From Zonotrichia leucophrys gambelii (lineage: Eukaryota; Chordata; Aves; Passeriformes; Passerellidae), in contig NC_088179.1 in assembly GCF_028769735.1 (NCBI RefSeq), positions 5,402,001 to 5,466,000 of the forward strand: a DNA stretch of 64,000 nucleotides, given 5' to 3'. Made by a program: the position numbers and the translations under genes. Positions 1 to 12,020 of the stretch are shown here, piece by piece (within the stretch, counting starts at the first letter, position 1; the number at the start of each line of letters is the position of its first letter). A model generated the notes under the pieces. The model worked only from the letters and a program-made list of their open reading frames with translations, did not search any database and was not told where the DNA came from.

Positions 1-78
1 AAAAGAGTGGAGGGCACAGCCTGGATGTGGTACAAACAAAACTCTCTGGCATTTCTTCTCACTCTGAGAAAGACATGG

Positions 79-305
79 AGGGACTGGAGGGTGTCCAGGG
101 AAGGGAACAGAGCTGGGGAAGGACCTGGAGCACCAGAAGTGGCTGAGGGAGCTGGAAAGGGGCTCAGCCTGCAGCAAAGTACTCAGGGATCTTGGAGGGC
201 TTTTCCAACATAAATGATTCTGAAGTTTTCTTAGAGGTAGAACTTAGAATTAAAGTTTGGACTGGAAGATCTTGGAGGTTTTTTCCAGCCTTGCTGATTC
301 TGTGC
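79..305 (+). mobile_element. CR1 LINE 3' fragments, two tails in tandem
   Basis: The first part (79-224) matches the end of the CR1 reverse-transcriptase frame and jumps, through an internal deletion, to the CR1 terminus (cttggagggcttttccaac followed by gattctg). A second short CR1 terminus follows at about 256-305. Either two insertions lie next to each other or one tail was duplicated locally. Any frame here is a dead remnant. Confidence 0.8.
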
Positions 306-1760
306 CTCTATGAAAGGGTCCAGGGGAATGTGGAGTTGGTGACTCCAGCTCCTGTCTTTGTGTCAGTGCCATTCATGGCAGGATTGGCCCAGTTTCCCAG
401 TTTTTATGGACTGTTAATACAAGGATCCTGAGTCAAACTATTTTCTGGTGTCATAGCTGATGAATTCTTGTCTGGATCCAGATATAATCCTGGAACCACC
501 AGGAGCTTGGGGGTGGTTGGAAAGTGCTGAAGTGCTGTCAAGTGAGGTGGGCTCAGCAGAACGAGTCTGTTGACAGCCTGGTGCATGAATACTTCATGCT
601 TCATCCCTCATATAGAGCCCTCTTTGTTTATTCCCATCTTTATTCATCATCATCATCGTTATTTATTAATTAAGTTGCTTTGCCAAGCCAACAGCATGAG
701 CTCATGTCTGGACTCGGGTGCATCCATAATTAATTGCAAGTGTTGTGTTATGTTGTTGTGAGCAAAGGAAGTGGAGAGTCTCAGTGAAAAGTCTCTGGAA
801 ATTCAGAGATTATATCCACAATCCAAGTGCTTCTTGAGCAAGAGGAAGAGCAGGAGTCCAACATGTTGTTTAAGGGATTCATGTTTGCACTACACCTTCA
901 GAGATGACTGATCCTCTGTCCCCCTGTCAGGGATCTTCCTGAGCAGCTCCAAGTCTGCTCCAAATTAAAACAAGTTTTTCCTTTTAACACCAACTTCCTT
1001 CCCCCGCTGCACTGACCTTCCAAAGAGAGGCAGAGAGAAGATATCACATGTAAAACAAAGTGAGAGGAACCCACAAAGAAGGAACTGAATTCCCCCAAAA
1101 TGTCACCTTGCCAGTTGGCTTTTATTGTTTTGATAGTGAGGCAATTCTGCTGACAAATCCGTTATCGCACAAAAGCGGGAATGTGCCGGGGCATTGGCAA
1201 GTTCTTCTGAAATAACACAGCTCTGAGGAGCACTTATTAGGGACCAGGGATACAAATGCATTCTGAGCATCCAGAGAGCACTGTGGAGAGGGAATAAATC
1301 AATCCTGCTTAAGCTGCAGGAAAGTCTCAGCATTTGGATGCACAGCAGCAGAGGAAGCGGGAGCTCCGCTGGGCAAGGGACAGAGGCAGCAGCCTCTTGT
1401 TCCTGGTGAGAGGGTTTTATTCCAGCCAGCACCAGGTGGCCTTCCTGCTGATGAATTTCTATCATTAATTTATAATAATAAATAATAATAATTTAAAAAT
1501 AATTTCCTCCTGAGATCAGGGAGGAAAAGAAAAGGAGAAAAAATCCTCAGTCCTCCCACCCTTCCTAACTTTAATGCTGTCCTGTGCCTTAAACCCTGTT
1601 CCTGATTTAGACAGAAAGGTGCTTTCTCCCTGCAGGACACAGGCCTTGTAGGAACTCCTGCTGGGAATGGCAATTCCTGCTGGGAGTGGTAATTTGGGGG
1701 CTTGTCGTTCCTCTTGCATCAAGGCAGCACAAATGGTGCCAGGAGTACCTTCTTCCACCT
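306..1760. other. Non-coding sequence, no gene seen
   Basis: No repeat family recognised. Positions 1100-1380 keep CpGs in an otherwise CpG-poor setting (four within about 30 bases at 1160-1190). A short TAATAA-rich run lies at 1467-1498. A partial CTCF-like core (GCACCAGGTGGCCT) sits at 1429-1442 with two mismatches to the usual consensus. Confidence 0.6.
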
Positions 1761-1991
1761 GCACAGGACAGGAGGGAGCAGCCTCAAGGGGAGGGTCAGG
1801 TTGGACATCAGGAGGAATTTCTTCATGGAAAAGGTGGTCAGACACTGGGAGGTGGTGAAGTTCCCCATTCCTGGAGAAGTTAAAGGAAAACTGGATGTGG
1901 CACTCAGTGCTCTGGGCTGGTGACAAGGTCAGGGTCAGTCACAGGTTGGACTTGGTCATCTTGGCCATCTTTTCCAGCCTCAGTGATTCTG
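1761..1991 (+). mobile_element. CR1 LINE 3' fragment
   Basis: Plus-orientation CR1 3' UTR: the ggagggtcaggttggacatc block, the fttcttcatgg-type block coding nothing, then the terminal cttttccagcctcagtgattctgg. Shares its blocks with the copies at 28558 and 58420, so it belongs to the same subgroup. The 5' part is missing. Confidence 0.9.
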
Positions 1992-2741
1992 GAATTTTCA
2001 GCATGGAGATGGGAAGGTTTTTAACAGCTGGGAGAGTGGTTGGACACAGGTAAGCAGAGTTTGAGTCTGAGCAAGCCAAAGTGTGAGCAATCCTGACTCA
2101 GCTTTGGGATTCACCTTTCTTTCTACCCTCTCTCAGAATAATGGTTGATATGCTGATCCCCTCCTTTTCCCACCCTTTCCAAGCTTCCTTCCATGCTTAT
2201 ACTTCCCAATGCCAGTACACAGACCGTTCAGGACAGTGTCTTGAAATAAACCCTTTGCTTGAAAGAATTTAAAAACCAGCAGAGTTGAGTGAAAGGTTTT
2301 GCTCAAAGACTAAAACATGAATTTCAGCAGTTTTATCCCTCTTGCTTTTCTTCTTCCTAAGAGACTCTTTTCAAAAGCCAACATGAAAAAAATCTAAATA
2401 CATGAGGTTAATCACATGTTGTAAATGCACACTAAATAAATGTCTAATTTGAGCTGTGTCTGTGCTGTCAGGGGACTGCACAGGCCATGACCTCCTGTAC
2501 GTGGAGGATTCCCAGGAACCACATGGATTTATTTTATTTTTCAGTTAACTCCATTCGTAGCCGCTTCACTGCAGTTTTTCTTCAGCACACTGGAGATTGA
2601 TGAGCGCACCTGGAGCTGAAGCCAGTGAGCTGTTTAGGAGTCAGACCCATCCCCATTAGTTCCTACGCTTAATTTAGTGCATGTACAACCCTGCAACTCC
2701 ATATTGTTATGCTTGATGCTCTCTTAAAAGGCCAGAGTTAA
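1992..2741. other. Non-coding sequence, no gene seen
   Basis: AT-rich and free of recognised repeats. Around 2545-2680 the text keeps a few CpGs and mixed composition, as conserved non-coding DNA often does, but nothing specific can be named. Confidence 0.5.
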
Positions 2742-3088
2742 AATCAGAGAATCCCAGAATGGTTTGGGTGGGAAGGGATCTTGAAGCTCATCCACTTCCA
2801 TGGGCCTTCCACTGTCCCAGGTTCTCCAAACCCTCTCCAGCCTGGCCTTGGACGCTTCCAGGGATCCAGGAGCAGCCACAGCTTCTCTGGGCACCCTGTG
2901 CCAGGGCCTCACCTCCCTCACAAGGAGGAATCTCTTCCCAATATCCCATCTAACCCAGCCCTCTGGTAGTGGGAAGCCATTCCCTCTTGTCCAAAGTCCC
3001 TCTCCAGCTCTCTTGGAGCCCTTTAAGGCACTGGGAGGGGGTCTAAGGTCACCCCCCTCTCTCTTCCAGGCCTTCTCAGCCTTTCTAC
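2742..3088 (-). mobile_element. CR1 LINE 3' fragment, ~350 bp
   Basis: Reverse-orientation CR1. The element's 3' end is at the left (aatcccagaatggtttggg), followed by the cactgtcccaggttctcc and gggatccaggagcagccacag blocks and ending in the region that precedes the 3' UTR (ccttctcagcctttct). One of the longer copies of its subgroup here. Confidence 0.93.
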
Positions 3089-4378
3089 CTTAGCACACAG
3101 CATGCAAAAGGAAAAACAGTTCCCTAAATGCTCTCAATCCCTCCACAAAAGGCTCCATTCTTCCAGAGCTTTGGGGCAGCAGCAGAGGAGAATCCCACCC
3201 ACCCCTCCGGAATCAGCATCAGAACAGCAGCGCTGAGGATTTGCATGGAGCATCCAGCAGCTCCTGCTCGTGGAGCTGTGAATGTGTTCATTTTTTAGCT
3301 TCAACAAGGTCATTCCCACTGCTAAGCATAATCCTGACACATTAGCAGGAGTGCTGTCCAATCCATTCGCACTCCATTAAGCAGCAGCACTGCCGGGAAG
3401 GTTTTCCTGCTCTCTCTCAGACTTCCTTCCCCCCCAGTCACACACAGGGAATCATCTCTCAGGAGCTCAGGTGGCCGTGAGGAGAGCACAGCATGTCCTG
3501 CAGTGCCTGCTTCCCGAGGTAGGTGTGAAATTTTGGTGGGACTGGGGATCCCAGTGTGGGCTGTAAACTGGACATCCCTTCCCTGCAGGGCAGTGCACAG
3601 TGAGATCCCATGGCCTCTGTGCCACTGCTCAGGGATTTTTCTCTTCTCTGCTTATCGAGCTTCAGAAAAGTCACCAGAGTTTCAAATGTCGCCGTTGTCA
3701 ACTTTTTGTCATTCCACAGGAAAGTGGCAGCTGATTTTTTCCATCACTCCCACCTGGGATTTCCATCAAAATCTCTCCAGGCCACTGCCTGCATTTCAGA
3801 CTTGCTTTCTGGGAAAACACAGTGCTGGGGTTTTGACAATAACCTTTCCACCGAGTTGGAAAGATCCTCTGTGGGTTTGTTTCACTGCCCTGATTTTGTG
3901 ACAAAGCTCAGGGAGAGACTCCTGCCTCGTCCTGCTTGGATGGGTGTCAGTTCTGCATGAGCTGGGCCAGCTCAGGAGGCTGCACAAGGAAATATTCCCT
4001 GTCAATTAAACTGGAGGAAGTGTCAGCAGGAGAGGAGTGAAGCAGCCTCCTCTGAGAGCTCTCCCTGGGGACAGCAGGTCCTTTCCTGTCTGGATTCCAT
4101 GAGCCACTTGTCCAGCCAGAAGTGGAGACACAGACTAGTGTGCCAGGAGACAAATTCCCCATTTTCTAGAGCTTTCTGCAGAAGCTGTCCCCCAGTTCAG
4201 ACATTTTTTTTCCTTAGACCTTTTAGGCCAGTAATCAGATCAGTAGCTTGGGACTGAATAAAGTTTTGGGTTAGTTCTGGTTCTTCATCCCTCAGAGTTT
4301 GTGATTCTGTAAAAGAACCTGGAGACTCCTCTGTGAGTTTTTCTTCCCCCTGTCACGCCTGGTTAGGTCACAGTTTAT
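3089..4378. other. Non-coding sequence, no gene seen
   Basis: Mostly unique text of mixed composition. Frames up to 132 codons exist on both strands and overlap one another, so none is supported. One exact POU octamer (ATTTGCAT) at 3239-3246. Confidence 0.5.
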
Positions 4379-4640
4379 AGAATCATGGAATAATGTGTTG
4401 GAAGGGACCTCAAACATCATCTGGTCCAACCTCTCTTAACAAAAGCACAGTCTAGACAAGGTGACCCAGCTCCTTGTCCAGCTAAACCTTAAAAGTGTCC
4501 AAAGTTGGGCATTCCACCACTTCCCTGGGGAGATCATTCCAATGGCTGACTGTTCTCACTGTGAAAAATCTCCTCTTGTGCCCCAACGTTTTATGGATGA
4601 GGTTTCCTCTGATCCTGCTGCAGTTCTGAGCTCCCCTGAA
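4379..4640 (-). mobile_element. CR1 LINE 3' fragment, older subgroup
   Basis: Reverse-orientation CR1 with its 3' end at the left (agaatcatggaataatg, then ttggaagggacctcaaac). The body differs from the common subgroup here (tgacccagctccttgtcc, ccacttccctggggag), pointing to an older CR1 lineage. The right edge fades gradually. Confidence 0.85.
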
Positions 4641-5103
4641 ACCATGGGACAGGGAACATGGTTTGGAAAAATCTCAGAGCTGGAATTGTCACCTTGCCTT
4701 GGTCTGCTGGCAGCAGGGTGTTGCTGGCCCAGCCCAGCACCTGCCATGAAGTGCTCCTGTCTTGGCCCAAACCCCCAGGTTTAACTGAAGTCTCAGCAGA
4801 ATAATGTGAGTCCATGGAAATCAATGGAGAAGAGCTGAAAACAATTGATTGGAATCAAAACACGCTGCAATCAAATTTGGAGGGACTGAACTAATGGATC
4901 ATAAGGTGCCTGGTGAATGGGGCTGATTGAATTGAGCTGAGAGGTCCTGCATCTTCATTACAGCCCCTGAAACCAGGACAGATGAGGAATTTTCTAACCA
5001 AGTTTAGTGTCTTTTTTTTTACTTCACTGATACTGGATTGCAAACCCAGCTCTTGGGAATTTAACCCATGTGTACAGTGTTGGGAGGGGAAAAATGGGAT
5101 TTG
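4641..5103. other. Non-coding sequence, no gene seen
   Basis: The 4820-4980 part is AT-rich with several homeodomain-like ATTGATTGG/ATCAAAT strings. No repeat family and no coding frame are supported. Confidence 0.45.
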
Positions 5104-5362
5104 GATAGGACAAGGGGCAGTGACTTCACACTGGCTAAGGACAGGTTTAGATTGGATATTGGGAAGAGATTCTTGGCTGTGAGGGTGCTGAGGTGGTGAG
5201 GTCCTTGCCCAGGGAAGCTGTGGCTGCCCCTGGATCCCTGGAAGTGCCCAAGGCCAGGTTGGACAGGGCTTGGAGCAACCTGGGATAGGGGAAGGTGTCC
5301 CTGCTCATGGAAGAGGGTGGAACTGAATGAGTTTTTTCCCACCCAAACCATCCTAGGATTTG
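5104..5362 (+). mobile_element. CR1 LINE 3' fragment
   Basis: Plus-orientation CR1 3' UTR with all blocks in order: aggtttagattggatattgg, gggaagctgtggctgcccc, ctggaagtgcccaaggccag, ggttggacagggcttggagc and the terminal cacccaaaccatcctagg. The terminal octamer is eroded. Confidence 0.93.
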
Positions 5363-6921
5363 GGGATTTGCTGGTCACAGGCTGCTCCATGTCTGAGGAC
5401 AGGCCAGGAACTGGATTTTGGAGCTCTCCTTGCTGCTGATTCCTTTATTTTGTCTCGCTCAGCATTCCCAGAATCAGTTTTCCGTTTCTCCTGCCTTGCT
5501 ATGGCAGAATTTGGAGATGCAGAGTTGCTTCTTACCATGCATTCACTCCATGTGCCGGCCAAGGCCTGGTTATCCCTGCATGTTTTGCCAACACTGATTT
5601 GTAGCATCTCCTTATTCCACCAAATCCTGCAAATTCTTTGGAATTTTCATTATCCTAATGTAACTTTGCTCTCTGTCAAGGGAACAGAAAGCATGAATAA
5701 TTCAGTAGTTTTCCTAAACCTCCATTTTTTGGTCAGACTGAAGTTCCCCTGTTACAAGGGATGATTTATTATTGCAGTGATTAAGGGACATTGTTGATAT
5801 TTCTGAAAATTTCCTTTCAGAGCTGCAGGCTTGCCTGGAGTCAAAAGGCAGGAGAAATATGTGAATAACGGGGTGGGTAATGGAGCATTTGCAATTTCCC
5901 ATTAACAGGAGGCTCCTATTTGTTCCATGCTCCCACGGATGGGTGGCGTGGATCTGGAGCCAGGTTGTCTTACAGCACTTTTTCTGTTGGAGCTCTGATA
6001 GGGAAACAGGGAAAATGAGTTCCCAAGAACTCAGCACCTTGATCCATCTTGTGACAGCCTGAAACTGAAAGTCCTGAAGCTTGTTATTGTCTCCTGATTG
6101 AACTCAATTTAGCATCAGGATACAGTGCCCAGATTTAAATCCCTTTCCACCTGCTCTGAGGTGAGGGAGGATCTGCTTGTGCTGTATTCCTTGACTGGCT
6201 TCAACCACTCCATGGGCCTTTGTAGTCCCAGATGTTTCCTGATGTAGTGGGACCCTTCTCCCTTTTCCCTTCCCTTCCCTTCCCTTCCCTTCTTTTTTGT
6301 TATTCCTCTCTCCTCTCCCATCCTCTGAGCTTGGGATGCCTTTTCTGGGTGCTTTCATAGCAGACCAGCCTCCCAGTGCTTTATTCCACAAAAAGCCCTT
6401 TGGGGAGCTGTCAGTGCTGCTGCCTCACCCCAGCAGACCTGGGAGCCAAGCCCCTCCGTGTCACATTCCAAAGGAGCTCCTTGGTGATGCCTGTCAGGCA
6501 GCAGCAGGTAACTGATTTATCTTCCCAGCTTGTTTATCAGCCCTAATAGAAAATGAAGTCTCTCCGGGTTGATGAGCAATGTGAATTCTTGCTGTCTCTC
6601 TCCTCGCCTCCCCAGCCCAAAGATGCACTTAATAACCATTGATTGTTTGGGAGGAGAAGGAGTGTGGCTGTAAATGTCCCTTCCCACCCTTACAAGGTGC
6701 CTGATTAAAGAGCAGAGGCAGGAGTGGATCGATGGGAATTGTAGGCACAGGACTGATCCAGTGGGTCCTGCTGGGTCTCCTGGATGTCCTTCTCAGGCAC
6801 CCCAAATATTTTTTGCTGTTGAGTTTGCAGACAGCTCAAGGCATGGCTGTGTTTGTGCAGCTCAGTGAAGGTCACTGGGGGCTCAAGAGAGCACTTGAGG
6901 CAGCAGGGAAAATAGGAGACA
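5363..6921. other. Non-coding sequence, no gene seen
   Basis: Unique text apart from the CCCTT tract listed separately. Positions 6500-6680 are AT-rich with a TTTATCAG, ATTGATTG and CpG-bearing stretch that could be conserved. Frames of up to 134 codons overlap on both strands and look random. Confidence 0.5.
6253..6298. repeat. (CCCTT)n polypyrimidine microsatellite
   Basis: A short run of ccctt units ending in a T stretch, all pyrimidine on the plus strand. Imperfect at both ends. Confidence 0.85.
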
Positions 6922-7102
6922 TCACAGAATCCTGGGATCACTGAGGTTGAAATGGCCCTCCAAGATCACCATGTCCAGCCTGTGTCTGATCTCCACCTTG
7001 TCCTCAGCCCAGAGCTCTGAGTGCCATGTCCAGGGGTTCCTTGGACACCTCCAGTCCCAGGGATGGGGACTCCAAACCTCTCTGCACAGCACGTTCCAAT
7101 GG
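6922..7102 (-). mobile_element. CR1 LINE 3' fragment, older subgroup
   Basis: Reverse-orientation CR1: tcacagaatcctgggatcac at the element's 3' end, then caagatcaccatgtccagcc and gggactccaaacctctctgc. This body matches the subgroup at 4379 rather than the gggcagccacagc subgroup. Confidence 0.85.
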
Positions 7103-7436
7103 ACCAGCACACACAGTGACTTTCCCAGATTTCCTGAAGCCTGGAGTTGCGACAGGGAATTGGCACTCTGGGGTTTCAGACTGAATGAGGAGAGTTATGG
7201 AGAGTGAGATGCTGCTATGCTCATGGCCAGTGGCCTCCATACACCTCCAAGCCAAAGCCCACCTGCTTCCAAGGATGTCACCAGAGATCAGGGATGTTTA
7301 AGAACAATCACCTTCCACAGCTGCCAGAAATTGCTCTGGGGTCTTCCAGGGCCCAACATGTTTGGGTGTCACCAGCTGGAGATGCCCTCTGGAGTCCAAC
7401 TGCTCCAGTTCTTGCTTCAGTTTCTCCTTGGCTGTA
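7103..7436. other. Short non-coding interval
   Basis: No repeat or gene recognised. Frames on both strands are continuous with the flanking CR1 tails. Confidence 0.4.
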
Positions 7437-7655
7437 TCTAAATGGAATTCTTCCCTGTGAGGGTGCTGAGGCCCTGGCACAGGGTGCCCAGAGAAGCTGT
7501 GGCTGCCCCTGGATCCCTGGAAGTGTCCAAGGCCAGGCTGGATGGGGCTTGGAGCAACCTGAGATAGTGGAAGGTGTCCCTGCCATGACAGGGGGTGGGA
7601 CTGGATGGGCTTTGAGGTCCCTTCCAACCCAAACCATTCGGGGATTCTCTGATTC
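7437..7655 (+). mobile_element. CR1 LINE 3' fragment
   Basis: Plus-orientation CR1 3' UTR: ccctgtgagggtgctgaggc, gtgcccagagaagctgtggc, ctggaagtgtccaaggccag, then gggctttgaggtcccttcc and a terminal gattctctgattc octamer pair. Good match to the copies at 16621-16918 and 18291. Confidence 0.95.
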
Positions 7656-8604
7656 AATCTCAGTGCCAATCAAACCTAATCTGTAATGTTTGTGTTTCCA
7701 TCCAACTCAAAAGCTGGGCTTAAATTAAAAGGTTCCTCCTGAATATGAGCAAAGCTCTTCATTCCAGACCAAAGGTCTTCTCTGGGCTCCAAAGCAGCTC
7801 TGGACAGGTAGAAGTGGCAAAGTAGAGCAAGAATATCTCCCAAACTTTAGAAATTATTTTTAATGTCATTGTGCAGCCAGGTGGCTGTTGAGGACACCAG
7901 AACATAACATTTTGGTGCTTCTCAGGTGTTTTTCATGAGTTACAAGGACAGTCTGGACCCCTAATCTCTCTAGGCATGAGCTGTTCCCAGTTTTCCTTTA
8001 CAGTGCCTTTCTCCCAGCTCAGCCTAAGGATGCATCCTTAGGGATTCATTTGGACTTCAATCAACACTTTGTTGGTGGTGCTGCACTTTGTAACAAACCC
8101 ATGTTTGTGGAAAACTTAGATTTGACTTTAAAGGTGGCACTTGGAGCCTTTATGTTGCTCTGATACCTTTGAAAATTGTCTCTGTCAACAGAGGGTGACA
8201 GATCCTTGCAAAGGAATATGTGAGGTGAGAACACAGAAAGTAAAAGAGACATTTCTGTTGCCTGGAACTGATAAAGATTCATCCTCGGGGTTTGTCACAT
8301 TATTTGCTCTATTTGAGGATGTTTGAGGCTGCAGAGTCCAGCTCACCTGGACTTATGACAAAAAAAAACTAGGAGGAAATATCCCTAGAGAAAAAGCTGT
8401 CGCAGCCAGGGGAGAATCTATAGGCAAGAGAGTAGCAAAGTGTATTTGCATAGCAATTCCAATCAGGATCAATCAGCTCCCAGAGCGGGCTGTCAGCGTC
8501 CTGTAAACAGTCCCGGGTGACAGATGGGCTGAGCTGGGCTGGGCAGGGGAGCTCTGCAACCCGGGAATGTCAGCACTGGCTCCAGGACAGTGCATCCTCC
8601 AGAG
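7656..8604. other. Non-coding sequence, no gene seen
   Basis: Unique text. The 8340-8600 end keeps CpGs and holds an exact POU octamer (ATTTGCAT, 8444-8451) within a mixed stretch that may be conserved. The adjacent LTR starts at 8605. Confidence 0.5.
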
Positions 8605-8989
8605 TGTCACAGACATCTCTTATGGAAAATCCTTTCCTTAGGATTTTTCCTCCTGAGAAGCTGAGAGGCCTCAGGAACAAAATGTAAACAATTATTATCT
8701 GCTGCTGTGAAATGCAACAGGTGCATCTGTGATTGGTCTCATGTGGTTGTTTCTGATTAATGGCCAATCACAGTCAGCTGACTCGGACTGTCTGGCCGAG
8801 CCACAAGCCTTTGTTATCATTCCTTCTTTTTCTATTCTTTGTTAGACTTCTGATGAAATCCTTTCTTCTATTCTTTTAGTATAGTTTTAATATAATATAT
8901 ATCATAAAATAATAAATCAAGTCTTCTGAAACATGGAGTCAGATCCTCATCTCTTCCCTCATCCTCAGACCCCTGTGAACACTGTCACA
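8605..8989 (+). mobile_element. Solo LTR, family 1, complete (385 bp)
   Basis: Endogenous retrovirus LTR running from TGTCACAGAC to ACTGTCACA, with an exact 6-bp target-site duplication CCAGAG at 8599-8604 and 8990-8995. A CCAAT box lies at 8764-8768 and a polyadenylation signal AATAAA at 8911-8916, about 75 bp before the end, as expected for the R/U5 part of an LTR. No gag, pol or env sequence lies next to it, so recombination between the two LTRs of a provirus has probably removed the interior. Six-base duplications are typical of alpharetrovirus-like and ERVK-type elements; the family name is left open. Confidence 0.93.
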
Positions 8990-10102
8990 CCAGAGGGCAC
9001 CAGGCACAGAGCACCAATCCCCAGGGATCACCTCCCAGGAAATGCGGGCTGGCCAAAGAAATGGGTGTGGATTGCTGATTTCCTTTCATCCTTTTGATCC
9101 CTAGTTCTTTTCCTTTTGCTCTTTCTGTTTCTGAGTGCCTGGGGGAGATTTTCTCCGTCGGCTCTAAATCCAACACAAACCAGGTCCAGTTTACTTTACA
9201 GGTTGCAAATCCACAATGAAAACTGCTGCTGATCCAGCTCAAGCCCTCTCCAGTGAGTGATATCACTGGAGCAGAGACTATCCCACATGATCTTGCCATG
9301 GAAAGTGCTTTCCTCCCTGCTCTCATATTGTGCCAGTGATTATCCCAAACAACTGATTTTGGAGAGCCCACTGAGTGGCAGGAGCAGAGCTAGAGCTGCC
9401 ATGGGTGGTTAAGGACCTTTGTGAATAAAAATACCCCTCCTCAGCCTAGCTCTGCTGAGGGCAGAGGGAAGGACCAGGATCCACACAGGGAAATTCAGCA
9501 CAGGATAAACCCAACATTCCTTCATTGTTCAGGAAGCCCACGGGGGGTTTCACCCTGCCTTAAAATGGGTTTGATTTTTTTTCCTGGGAAATCCCCAAGG
9601 AATGTAGAATTGGAGAAAAGTTTTCTCCAAGCATCCCATTAAATTTTTCCCTTTGGTTTGAAGTGAGCTGATACCTTGTGCTTTTGTGGCAGGAAAAATG
9701 GGAGCTGCAGCAATGTTCAGGGCAATCCTGCTGCCTGTGGAGTCCTTGAAATTAATTTCCTTATTCATCCCTATGGAATCCAGGAGGAGGCTCGTTCTTC
9801 AGGGTGAAATATATTCAGTTTTGTTGATCTAGACAGAAAAAGGAAAAAAAAAAGTCTTAAAGCACAGCTGATACATTTCTTTGTATACTCCTTTTCCTTG
9901 TAAATTCCTTTTCATGGTGAATTAAAGACCAGCCTGTAGACTTACTCACCTTCTAAGCTGACGTTAGAATTGAATGATATGAGCACCAAGAAATTCTTAT
10001 CACTTTGATCAGATGCTTGAATTCTCATTTTGATTCTTTTAATACAAAGATTTTAGAAATAGCCTGGGAACTTGTTCTGGGGAATACAGAGGTGTTAATA
10101 TT
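8990..10102. other. Non-coding sequence, no gene seen
   Basis: Unique AT-leaning text with a poly(A) run near 9840-9851. No coding frame stands out on either strand. Confidence 0.5.
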
Positions 10103-10552
10103 CATAGAATTTTCTGAGCTGGAAGAGACCCACAGGGATCATCCAGTCCTGCACAGACACCCCAACAATCCCACCCTGGGCATCCCTGAGAGCATTATCC
10201 AAATGCTGCGGGAATTCTGGCAGCCTTGGGGTTGTGCCCATCCCCTGGGGAGCCTGGGCAGTGGCTGACACCCTTTGGGGGAAAAACCTTTCCCTGATAT
10301 CCAGCCTGACACAGCTTCAGCTGTTCCCTGGGTGCTGTCCCTGCTTTCCAGAGAGCAGAGACTGGAGCTGCCCTTTGGGAGGGAGCTGTGGGTTGGGATG
10401 AGCTCTGCCCTCAGCCTCCTGTTCTCCAGCTGGACAGACCAAGTGCCCTCAGCTGCTCCTTGTTGTGGCCCCTCCAGACCCTTCCCCACCCTTGTATCCC
10501 TCTTTTGGATGCTTTAGCTCCTTTCCATATCGTGGTGCCCCAAAACTGCTCC
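10103..10552 (-). mobile_element. CR1 LINE 3' fragment, ~450 bp, distinct subgroup
   Basis: Reverse-orientation CR1 beginning at its 3' end with ttcatagaattttctgagct and continuing through acagacaccccaacaatccc, ggggaaaaacctttccctga and ctgttctccagctggacaga. It shares this body with 23008 and differs from the common subgroup, so at least three CR1 lineages contributed to the window. Confidence 0.92.
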
Positions 10553-10929
10553 AAGACTGTTACAAGGGGTTGTTTCATTGTGGTGCAGAACAAGATTTCC
10601 TCCCCTTTCAGCCAGCACTGAGATGGGAATTCTATTAAAAATCTATAACCATTGACCAAAATAACCATTATGCTTAAATCAGTAATCTCAGAATATCTCA
10701 CCCGGCAGATCTTTATTATATCACACGCTTAACCTGACTTAATGTATTATATAGCACCCATTAGTGGAATAGATTAACTTCAGATGTTCCCTTTTCCACA
10801 TTAATAATGCAATCAGGAATTTATGCCAGACACTTTCTGCTCTAAACTGCGTGAGGAAGATCTGAAGAAATATGAAAAAAAAAAAAAACCTCGTGTGTGT
10901 CTATTGAATAAGAAATGCTTGATTTTGTA
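10553..10929. other. AT-rich non-coding interval
   Basis: AT-rich text with a poly(A) stretch at about 10877-10890. No gene or repeat family recognised. Confidence 0.45.
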
Positions 10930-11483
10930 GCATTTTGTGGGAATCAAAGGGCTGGAAAACAAACTATTTGAGTTGTGGAACAACTGCCACGACGGCAGAG
11001 CGGAGCGGCTGGTCAAGGTTAAGACTCTTTTATCGTAATGAAAGATCAGTTCCTGTGAGCTTGCCATGGGCAATGTGTTTGTTCATTATGTGGGAAGCCC
11101 AGGAAGGCCGGCATCGTTTCATTTGCTGCCTTTTAACTGCTGGTGCTTTTGCAAACGAGCTGATAGGTAATTATAACACACTCACCACTCTGGCGTCTTT
11201 ATTAGCCTTTGGCAGCACGGCCTTTGTGCGACTGGGGAGGCTTTGAGTGCGGTGGCCTCAGCAAATCCTTCAGAGTTCACACAGGAACTGTTTGGCAGCT
11301 GCTCCCCTTGGCTGTCGCTTCTAGGTGGGTTTGTTTTGCCGTGAAAGGAGAGAAAGGAAGGCGAGGAGAAACAACCCACAGTCATCTGGATGCAAATATC
11401 CAGCACTGACGGGAGATGTCTTCTCGAAATCAGCTCACACTGCGAAAAGCAAACGCTCAAAATCACCGGCCGAGGTGTGGAAT
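10930..11483. promoter_or_regulatory. Candidate conserved non-coding or regulatory block
   Basis: Repeat-free and unusually rich in retained CpGs for this window (for example acgacggcagagcggagcgg near 10990). It also has homeodomain-type TAATTATA at 11167-11175 and an exact octamer ATGCAAAT at 11390-11397. It directly abuts the left edge of duplication copy A. Retained CpGs suggest selection or lack of methylation, but only an alignment to other birds can show conservation. Confidence 0.3.
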
Positions 11484-11949
11484 CATTTCCAGCACAAAGA
11501 AACCACAATTAGTTCGTGTGTGCCCCAGGAGCAGAGAGAAAAGGCTGCATTTGTCACAAAAATTAGTTTTTGGGAATTATTCACTGTGTCTTACTCCGGG
11601 TACTGGCAAGGCAGGGAGTTTTCCCTGGAAATCAATAATCCGATGTGGGAATTAGGGAAAACTGTTCTTACCTGATGCCTCAAAAATACAACAGTTTATT
11701 TGAGAACAAGAAATGCAGCACTATCACCCAAGCATACTGGGCAGGAAATCTGCTGCCTTCAGCTTGATGCATCCTTGGTTTTCCATGTTTTTCTCTTATG
11801 CTGAAATCATGATATTCCGGTTTCTCCCCCTCTGTGTACCAGCTGGGAAGGGGTGGATCTTGCCCGTTTCCAAAGGGAATCATGGAATTATAGAGCTGGA
11901 AGGATCCAGAAGGATCATGGAGAATCACAGAGTCCAACTCCTTGCCAGG
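11484..11949 (+). repeat. Dispersed direct duplication, copy A (466 bp)
   Basis: Nearly collinear with 24813-25279. Both start at catttccagcacaaag and end at ttgccagg, including the same junction with a CR1 3' end (gggaatcatgg). By eye about 90% or more identical. No LTR-like ends, poly(A) tail or flanking duplication is seen, so a transposed segmental duplication or an uncharacterised low-copy repeat are both possible. Confidence 0.85.
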
Positions 11950-12020
11950 ACACCCCACTAATCCCACACAATTCCACAGCTCTCTCAGGATGGTCCTGCC
12001 CTGTGGGGATCTTGCCCAGG
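11878..12020 (-). mobile_element. CR1 LINE 3' fragment
   Basis: Reverse-orientation CR1: ggaatcatggaattatagag, then gagtccaactccttgccagg and acaccccactaatcccacac. Its left 70 bp are shared with duplication copy B; the rest is present only here. Confidence 0.85.

Noticed and set aside
1429..1442. CTCF binding site
   Set aside because: GCACCAGGTGGCCT has two mismatches to the core consensus. Such matches are frequent by chance in 64 kb.
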